From the NCBI RefSeq assembly GCF_022410515.1, contig NZ_JACSDI010000003.1, forward strand, positions 1-64,000: 64,000 nucleotides of DNA, in the 5' to 3' direction. The stretch comes from Shewanella cutis. Its GTDB lineage: Bacteria > Pseudomonadota > Gammaproteobacteria > Enterobacterales > Shewanellaceae. The position numbers and the translations under genes are program-made. Below are positions 59,621 to 64,000 of the stretch, piece by piece. Positions within the stretch are counted from its first letter, which is position 1. Each line of letters starts with the position of its first letter. Under the pieces are notes generated by a model. The model did not search any database and had not been told where the DNA came from. It saw only the letters and a program-made list of their open reading frames with translations.

Positions 59621-59660
59621 ATTGGAATCGATTAGCGGCTTAGATAACGCGGTTAATCCA

Positions 59661-61205
59661 TTAGTGTGCTGCTTGCTGCGCCCGTTGCAGCGTCAGTAAC
59701 CACTTACCATAGATATAAATACCGACAGCCGAAATGGTGCCGATCGCGGCGATAATATACCAAGCCATGCCGATATTGTGGCTGTGGTAGAGTAGCTGAG
59801 TCAGATCATGGGCGCTTTCGCCAGTAAAGCTCACTAAGGTGGTAAAGGCTTCCCCCTGTGGGATAGCACTCACATCCGTCGCACTCATGCCGCGCTCAAG
59901 TAATAAGTCGCGTGAGAATAACTCTTTAGAAGCATAAATCTCGTAAAGTTTAGGGCCAAAATAGCCTTCTAAGCCCCAACCAATTCCTTGGGGTAACATC
60001 ACAAAGCCTAGGTACATGGCTTTTTTACCTTCGGGGGCAATGTTACCCATAAACTCGTTTTTCTTCGGGCTAATCATCATCTCGCCAAGGGAGAACATGG
60101 CGATGGCAAGTACGATAAACCAAGCCGCATGGAAGGCGCCGATAAACACAAAGGCTAAGATACTGAGTAAACAGCCAATTAGCATTGCTGTGGTAATACG
60201 GTATTTGGCAGTCAGGGCAGCAACTAAAAAGCAGCTGGTCATAATCAGGCCGGCGTTGAGGTTCAGCATACCTTCAGGCATCACCTTAGTGCCTTCGTTA
60301 TTTAACCCAAGCCAGAATTGTAAAATGCCGTTGCTGGTTCCTTCGCTGCCAAACAGGCTGGTGACAATCACACTGGTATCGACCCATTCAGAAATATGGA
60401 TGGGTAACACATCAAACAGTGAATTAAACAAGAACCAAAAGCCAGAGAACACCAGCATGTAATAAATCACTATAGGCTTTTTAAGCTCATGCCAAGCATC
60501 GCGCCAGAGGGCTTCTTGCTTTACTTCACCGGATTTAATTTGCTGATTACGGGCGATACGCTCGGCTTTACCCGGCTCGGTATAGGTTAATAAAAACAGG
60601 AAGTTTAGTGAGATAATTGCAGCACAAGCATAAAACACATTATCCCAAGAAAGTTGGCGCATATGTACGGCAACCAGTGGCCCTAAAAAGCCACCGATAT
60701 TCACCACTTGGTAAAAAATCCCCCAGGCCATCGAGGTGTTATTACGATTGGTGGAGAGCACTAATGTCCCTTGGATGCCGGGTTTAAATATCCCAGTACC
60801 GATGGCGAGTAGTAATGAACCCGATAAAAATCCCCAAAAGGTGGGGAAAAATGCCATGGTCAAATAGCCCATGATTTTAATAATGGTGGAGCCAAAAATG
60901 GTTTCTTTATAGCCGACCCTATCGGATATCCCACCGGTAAAAACGGGCACAAAGGTCTGCATAATGGCCCAAAGTGAAATAATGATGCCATAGTCACTCA
61001 GACTAATACCCAAACCACCCGCCGATTCAGGCGCTTTTGCGTATAGGCCCGCACTGGCTTTAACGCCGTAATAAGCAATCCGCTCGACCAGCTCCATGCC
61101 GCCCACTAACCAAAAAATATAACTTAGGCTAGTGATGGAGGCCCACATGCCTAACTGTTTGACTTCGCGCAGATCATTCTCTGCATTTGGACTATTGTGA
61201 CTCAT
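59661..61205 (-). CDS. POT/PTR-family proton-coupled transporter (MFS)
   Basis: A 514-residue protein with about 12-14 TM segments. Signature features of proton-dependent oligopeptide transporters are visible: ELVERIAYYG (ExxER motif in TM1), GIFKPGIQGTLV and FYQVVNIGGFLGP (PTR2 type). It probably imports di- or tripeptides with protons. The substrate is not decided from sequence; the middle contains an extra hydrophilic region (about 210-240). Confidence 0.85.
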   Translation of the reverse strand: MSHNSPNAENDLREVKQLGMWASITSLSYIFWLVGGMELVERIAYYGVKASAGLYAKAPESAGGLGISLSDYGIIISLWAIMQTFVPVFTGGISDRVGYKETIFGSTIIKIMGYLTMAFFPTFWGFLSGSLLLAIGTGIFKPGIQGTLVLSTNRNNTSMAWGIFYQVVNIGGFLGPLVAVHMRQLSWDNVFYACAAIISLNFLFLLTYTEPGKAERIARNQQIKSGEVKQEALWRDAWHELKKPIVIYYMLVFSGFWFLFNSLFDVLPIHISEWVDTSVIVTSLFGSEGTSNGILQFWLGLNNEGTKVMPEGMLNLNAGLIMTSCFLVAALTAKYRITTAMLIGCLLSILAFVFIGAFHAAWFIVLAIAMFSLGEMMISPKKNEFMGNIAPEGKKAMYLGFVMLPQGIGWGLEGYFGPKLYEIYASKELFSRDLLLERGMSATDVSAIPQGEAFTTLVSFTGESAHDLTQLLYHSHNIGMAWYIIAAIGTISAVGIYIYGKWLLTLQRAQQAAH

Positions 61206-61625
61206 GTCCTTCCCTTTATTATTGTTATTGAATTTAATTGTACTAATTGATTATTAATTAGAGAGTTAACTCAATTGTATAGGCAAATAACGCCACGATA
61301 ATTAACCGCTATGGGGTCATTTAAGCCTACACTTTACCTAATTAAGGGTTAAATACCAAAAAAGTAGTTAAAAATGATGAGTTTCGCCACATCTGTTATT
61401 TAGTGGTTGCTAAATTGTCGCGGCGGATTGGTAAAAGTGTATTGTCAGTAAGATATTGTGCAGATTCGTTTTTGTGACAATGCAATCGTGCTAATCGGGT
61501 TTGGTATTAAGGTAAAATTTAGGTACAATCCACTGCCGCATTTTTGTTCATTCCTTATTTATTTGTGTAAATACCATCAGAACAAAGCCCGTGCGCCCTG
61601 CCTTTATTTTTTGTGAGACTTGGTT
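61206..61625. other. Divergent promoter spacer between POT and MATE genes
   Basis: A 420-bp AT-rich spacer. No gene, riboswitch or clear operator was recognised. Confidence 0.45.
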
Positions 61626-62972
61626 ATGACTGCAATTTCCCATAGCGCAACGGATCAACGCCTGCTGCAAGAGCCGATCGCTAAGCTTTTCTGGCGCTAT
61701 ACCATACCGACAATCGCCTCCATGCTGGTGACAGGGGTGTATGTCACCATTGATGGTATCTTCGTGGGTCACTATCTGGGTGAAACAGGACTTGCGGGCA
61801 TGATGTTAGCCTATCCCGTCGGTGCGATTTTATATGCCATCGGCGCCATGATTGGCATGGGCAGTGCGGCATTAGTCTCAATCAACCTTGGGCAAGGCAA
61901 CGTTGCCAAGGCGCGTAAATTACTTGGTAATGCCTTTAGCTTATGTTTATTAGCGGGGGCATTTTTTGCTTTAGTGGGTGGGATCTTCTCTCGGGATATT
62001 TTAATTGCTCTTGGCGCTGAGGGAGAGATTCTCGAAAACGCCAACGAATACTTATTCTGGTATTTTGCGCTATGCCATTTCCCGATTATCTCAATGGCAT
62101 TTACCACCTTGCTGCGTAATGACGGTCGCCCATCGATGGTCACCTTCGTGCTGATCTTAGGCGGTGTGCTTAACACCTTTTTAGATTGGCTGTTTATTGT
62201 GGTGTTTCCCTTTGGCTTAGCAGGCGCGGCGATTGCGACCATGCTGTCACAGGCGGTCACCGGACTGCTATGTTTGCAGCATTTTTTTGGCGCGCGTACT
62301 CAGCTCAAAATCAACCTCGAGCAGATGAAGCTTAAGCTTGATAACTGCATCAATATCGCCCGTGTTGGATTACCAAGCTTCTTGATGAACTTGTATCTGT
62401 CGATTGTGTTAACCTTGCACAACACGGCTTTTTTGTGGGTTGGCGCTCCATTGCACGTGGCGGCATACGGGGTGGTTAGCTATACCGAAGCGTTTTTTTA
62501 TTTGATTTTTGAAGGTATTGCCCTCGGCACCCAACCCATTTATAGCTTTAATGCGGGAGCGGGGCGGTTTGATCGGGTAAAGCAAGCTCGCAATATCGCC
62601 TTTGGCATGACCCTACTCACCGCCGCGCTTGGCTTAGTGTTAATTTACTCGCGCCCTGAGTGGTTGGTGTATTTGTTTGCTGGCGATAATCCAAGCCTTA
62701 CGCCGGTTGCGATTGAAGGGATGCGTTGGTATTTTTGGGGCTTGCCGATGGAAGGCTTGATCTTAGTTGGCGCGAGTTTCTTCCAAGCGATTAATTGTTC
62801 AAAACAGGCATCGATTTTAACCGGCGCAAAACTCATACTGATTGCCGCGATTATTTATTGTTTTGCTTGGGCTTTTGGCGTGATTGGCGTGTGGGTGTCG
62901 CTCGCGACCTGTAGCACTATGCTGGTGATTTGGATGTTTATCGCCATGCAGCGGCTTAAGGTTAATGCCTAA
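61626..62972 (+). CDS. MATE-family efflux transporter
   Basis: The start at 61626 gives 448 residues; TTG at 61620 is the upstream alternative. About 12 TM segments are seen with the MATE pattern: FWRYTIPTIASMLVTGVYVTIDGIFVGHYLGETGLAGMML, SAALVSINLGQGN, DWLFIVVFPFGLAGAAIATMLSQ. It exports cationic drugs or metabolites with Na+ or H+. The gene stands alone. Confidence 0.92.
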   Translation: MTAISHSATDQRLLQEPIAKLFWRYTIPTIASMLVTGVYVTIDGIFVGHYLGETGLAGMMLAYPVGAILYAIGAMIGMGSAALVSINLGQGNVAKARKLLGNAFSLCLLAGAFFALVGGIFSRDILIALGAEGEILENANEYLFWYFALCHFPIISMAFTTLLRNDGRPSMVTFVLILGGVLNTFLDWLFIVVFPFGLAGAAIATMLSQAVTGLLCLQHFFGARTQLKINLEQMKLKLDNCINIARVGLPSFLMNLYLSIVLTLHNTAFLWVGAPLHVAAYGVVSYTEAFFYLIFEGIALGTQPIYSFNAGAGRFDRVKQARNIAFGMTLLTAALGLVLIYSRPEWLVYLFAGDNPSLTPVAIEGMRWYFWGLPMEGLILVGASFFQAINCSKQASILTGAKLILIAAIIYCFAWAFGVIGVWVSLATCSTMLVIWMFIAMQRLKVNA

Positions 62973-63191
62973 CGATATCTTTATGAGCGAAACCGAGTTA
63001 ATACTAGCGTGTCGGCATGCGCTCTGATACATTTCGCTGGTTTAATCCCAGCTTAAAATTAGCTCAGTTTTTAGCGTGTGTTATATCGATAAAATACCGC
63101 TAGCGACTGACGGTAAAAGCCGGTGAATAGGGTAAAATTCTGGGCCGTTCTTTGAGCTCTTCGTATGTTATTTATGTTTTATGAGGCTTTT

Positions 63192-64000
63192 ATGCGCACC
63201 GCTGCAGTCATCTCAATGCTGTTGTTTGGCGTGTTAACCAGTGTTAATGCCAGCGCCAAAGATAATGAGTTAGTGTTTGCTAGCGATTTTGAGGGTAACC
63301 GTTTATCCCAACCTTGGTCTTGGATCATGGGTTGCCAATTTGATGGGGCAGAGCCCCACAGTGGCGAGAGCGCGTTGCTATGTGCCGAAGGCAATAGCAG
63401 TATTGTCAGTAAATACCCCGTGTCCGAAGCGGGGCTGTTGGAGTTTTGGGTGAAAACTCAAAATATCCAAACTCAATACCGGATTAATGTACTCACATCG
63501 CCCGTATTAAAACTGGATGCTCAGTGGCAGAACGTGGCGCTTATCGATGTCACTCCTGGCACAAATGAATATTTAGCTCACAGGGTATCGATTGACGATC
63601 CGAGCCGCCAATATATTCGCCTCGATATCGAAGCCATTAATGGCCCTATCAGTTTGGATGACCTAACCCTAGATAAAATTCGGCTCGATATTGCGCTGCA
63701 AAAAAACGAGCAAAAAATCATTGGCGGTATCTTAGATAAGCTTAAAGAAGACAAAAACTACGAGGTTCAGGCCGAATCCTTTAGAACCCTAGGCAAAAAC
63801 TACGCCGCCCAGCTTGAAAGCCAAAGACAGTACCTTGAGTATTCTAATGCGATTTATTCCAGTATCACCTTTGTATTGGCGACCTCTGAGCGCAATAAGA
63901 TGTCTAACCCTTTGGGTTATAACACCTTTAGGTCGGTATTAACCGATGCTAAGCGGATTGCGTCGCCCATTCAGCAGGCGCGTTTAGGCTCTATGGTCAA
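63192..64000 (+). CDS. Exported protein of unknown function, cut by the window end
   Basis: The start at 63192 has GAGG 5 bp upstream and encodes a signal peptide ending near N-A-S-A (residue 22). The frame stays open for 269 codons to the window edge. The visible part has a beta-sandwich-like pattern (FASDFEGNRLSQPWSW, GESALLCAEGNSSIVSKYPVSEAGLLEFWVK) followed by a helical segment. I do not recognise the family. The tail lies outside the window. Confidence 0.78.
   Translation, partial: MRTAAVISMLLFGVLTSVNASAKDNELVFASDFEGNRLSQPWSWIMGCQFDGAEPHSGESALLCAEGNSSIVSKYPVSEAGLLEFWVKTQNIQTQYRINVLTSPVLKLDAQWQNVALIDVTPGTNEYLAHRVSIDDPSRQYIRLDIEAINGPISLDDLTLDKIRLDIALQKNEQKIIGGILDKLKEDKNYEVQAESFRTLGKNYAAQLESQRQYLEYSNAIYSSITFVLATSERNKMSNPLGYNTFRSVLTDAKRIASPIQQARLGSMV

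Overview
The window looks like a chromosomal segment of a Shewanella species close to S. oneidensis. The case rests on gene content and order: periplasmic multiheme c-type cytochromes and flavocytochrome-c reductases beside their regulators, then ssrA-smpB, ratA-rnfH, bamE, a split-borosin pair, aceBA, a six-enzyme glycogen cluster and several c-di-GMP enzymes. Base composition is moderate and even, with AT-rich intergenic spacers. No rRNA, tRNA, CRISPR array or intact prophage was seen.

Region 1 (about 1-12.7 kb) is a respiratory accessory cluster. It has a Tat-exported flavin reductase with a separate tetraheme cytochrome, a TetR-type regulator, a TtrR/TtrS-like two-component pair, an ApbE flavin transferase facing an FMN-binding lipoprotein and porin, and a fused tetraheme flavocytochrome c (IfcA type) divergent from a LysR regulator. 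The substrates are unknown, and active-site changes in the IfcA-like protein argue against fumarate. A 276-bp MITE-like element sits between the first reductase and its TetR gene; a second copy lies 33 kb away.

Region 2 (12.9-20.7 kb) holds an unrecognised 745-residue lipoprotein with an exported MORN-repeat protein, a chemoreceptor, and a 1.1-kb gene-free stretch ending at tmRNA. That stretch contains a decayed copy of the tmRNA 3' end, probably an old attachment site of a lost island. smpB lies directly upstream of ssrA.

Region 3 (20.8-30 kb) carries ratA-rnfH, bamE, then the most distinctive locus: a TP-methylase-fold protein and a 70-residue partner matching the SonM/SonA split borosin RiPP system known from S. 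oneidensis (backbone alpha-N-methylation in trans). A TPR/GGDEF diguanylate cyclase starts 6 bp after the precursor. A Kef-type K+/H+ antiporter and a Fur-box-preceded TonB siderophore receptor follow.

Region 4 (30-39 kb) holds the glyoxylate shunt (aceB-aceA) behind a long regulatory region with several palindromes, a hotdog thioesterase, a small repeat-containing lipoprotein candidate, the second MITE, an iron-type alcohol dehydrogenase and a cyclophilin lipoprotein. Region 5 (39.5-55 kb) is the glycogen operon malQ-glgB-glgX-glgP-(33-codon ORF)-glgC-glgA, followed by a large 5TM/PAS/GGDEF/EAL protein. Region 6 (55-64 kb) carries a DEAD-box helicase, a COG0523 GTPase, an orphan solute-binding protein, a DUF3087-type membrane protein, a POT transporter, a MATE exporter and an exported protein cut by the window end.

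Gene starts were chosen from ribosome-binding sites and family N-termini and often differ from the longest ORF. Family and residue assignments come from reading motifs and from memory; no database search was run.
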